Of a DNA stretch of 64,000 bases, positions 63,319 to 64,000 are shown piece by piece (the first letter of the stretch is position 1; every line of letters begins with the position of its first letter). The notes under the pieces were generated by a model. The model made no database searches and was not told the DNA's origin. It saw only the letters and a program-made list of their open reading frames with translations. Location: positions 1 to 64,000 of the forward strand of contig JADEXV010000004.1 of assembly GCA_015206945.1 (NCBI GenBank). Reading direction: 5' to 3'. Position numbers and translations under genes: made by a program. The stretch comes from Nostocales cyanobacterium LEGE 12452. Its GTDB lineage: Bacteria; Cyanobacteriota; Cyanobacteriia; Cyanobacteriales; Nostocaceae.

Positions 63319-64000
63319 ATGGATATAGCAAATAACTTTATTAATAGTTTAAACGATAAAGACGAAATCGCTATTATTGGTATGGCAGGTCGTTTTCCTG
63401 GAGCAAATAAAGTTGATAGCTTTTGGCAAAACCTGCGGGATGGTGTAGAGTCAATTTCTTTTTTCACAGACGAGGAATTAATATCTGCTGGGATAGATTC
63501 AGCATCACTGAATGATCCCAATTATGTGAAAGCAAGCGGTGTATTAGAAGATATAGAGTTATTTGATGCTTCCTTTTTTGGTTTTTCTCCTAGAGAAGCT
63601 GAAATTACAGACCCACAACACCGCCTTTTTATGGAATGTGTTTGGTCAGCTATAGAAAATGCTGGTTACAACTCTGAAACTTATAGTGGTCAAATTGGTC
63701 TTTTCGCTGGTGTAGCAGCAAGTTACTATCTGCTTTCAAACTTATATTCCAACCGAGAGTTAATGGAATCAGTAGACAGCTTCCAAACTTTGATTGGAAA
63801 TGATAAAGATTTCCTGCCTACGCAAGTTTCTTACAAGTTAAATCTAAAAGGGCCAAGTATCAATGTACAGACTGCTTGCTCCACATCATTAGTGACTGTC
63901 CATTTAGCCTGCCAAAGTTTAATGAATGGCGAAAGCGACATTGCTTTAGCTGGTGGTGTTTCTATTGCAGTGCCACAAAAAACTGGCTATCACTATCAAC
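63319..64000 (+). CDS. Type I PKS, 5' part (KS), cut by the window edge
   Basis: The frame opens at ATG 63319 (MDIANNFINSLNDKDEIAII) and is still open at the right edge, giving 227 residues. It encodes the N-terminal half of a ketosynthase: GMAGRFPGANKVDSFWQNLR near 23, FDASFFGFSPREAEITDPQH near 85, and VQTACSTSLVTVHLACQSLM with the active Cys near 187. It is similar to the KS of the PKS at 53344 but clearly distinct (VAASYYLLSNLYSN versus SLSGYLLNIYFNQN). It lies 59 bp after the decarboxylase and should accept the Thr-bearing chain. Later domains are outside the window. Confidence 0.93.
   Translation, partial: MDIANNFINSLNDKDEIAIIGMAGRFPGANKVDSFWQNLRDGVESISFFTDEELISAGIDSASLNDPNYVKASGVLEDIELFDASFFGFSPREAEITDPQHRLFMECVWSAIENAGYNSETYSGQIGLFAGVAASYYLLSNLYSNRELMESVDSFQTLIGNDKDFLPTQVSYKLNLKGPSINVQTACSTSLVTVHLACQSLMNGESDIALAGGVSIAVPQKTGYHYQ

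Overview
The window looks like a filamentous, Nostoc-type cyanobacterium (Nostocales). The evidence is dense HIP1 octamers (GCGATCGC) in genes and spacers, small dispersed repeats, polypyrimidine spacers, a CyRepA1-type replication-protein fragment, AMIN and SLH-like domains, and large NRPS/PKS genes. Taxonomy is inferred; no rRNA or tRNA gene is present.

Layout. (1) 1-6.2 kb, ordinary genes: a heptad-type tandem repeat, an orphan FecCD permease, a cNMP-binding histidine kinase, a 41-codon Pro/Asn-rich ORF with a good ribosome binding site, a GH13 alpha-amylase and an alpha/beta hydrolase. (2) 6.3-11 kb, accessory: an internally deleted IS4-like element, a 1011-residue DUF4394/Calx-beta/DUF4114-like surface or secreted protein, and a mosaic of replication-protein and transposase scraps. 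(3) 11.1-13.2 kb: an SLH-like/VWA (YfbK-type) protein. (4) 13.4-29 kb, a much rearranged iron-siderophore uptake region. Intact genes are two fecE, one fecC, one fecD, two fecB (the second with a doubtful start), one AMIN-TonB receptor, one DUF1636 gene, one ABC exporter and two nearly identical mbtH genes. Between them lie relics of fecD, fecB, a TonB receptor and a PvdQ-like acylase. A block of about 600 bp with a Fur-box-like site is present twice. This fits duplication of an mbtH-receptor-fecB unit followed by decay.

(5) 30.1-64 kb, a same-strand NRPS/PKS operon continuing past the right edge. Order: FAAL-ACP-C-A-PCP-E; C-A(N-MT)-PCP-C-A-PCP-E; C-PCP-C-TauD with no A domain; degenerate C-A-PCP; KS-AT-KR-ACP; C-A-PCP; a PanP-like PLP decarboxylase; and the start of another PKS. 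Specificity codes read from the A domains suggest Ala, Gly, Lys-like, Asn/Asp and Thr. Together with the two epimerases, the N-methyltransferase and the TauD hydroxylase, the inferred product is an acylated lipopeptide-polyketide: fatty acyl, D-Ala, N-Me-Gly, D-Lys-like residue, (beta-hydroxy)Asp/Asn, a reduced malonate unit, Thr and further polyketide.

The uptake genes, MbtH proteins, Fur-like sites and hydroxylase make a photoreactive-type beta-hydroxyaspartate lipopeptide siderophore (cyanochelin-like) the leading hypothesis. The A-less hydroxylase module beside a C domain lacking its catalytic histidines is the most unusual biosynthetic feature.
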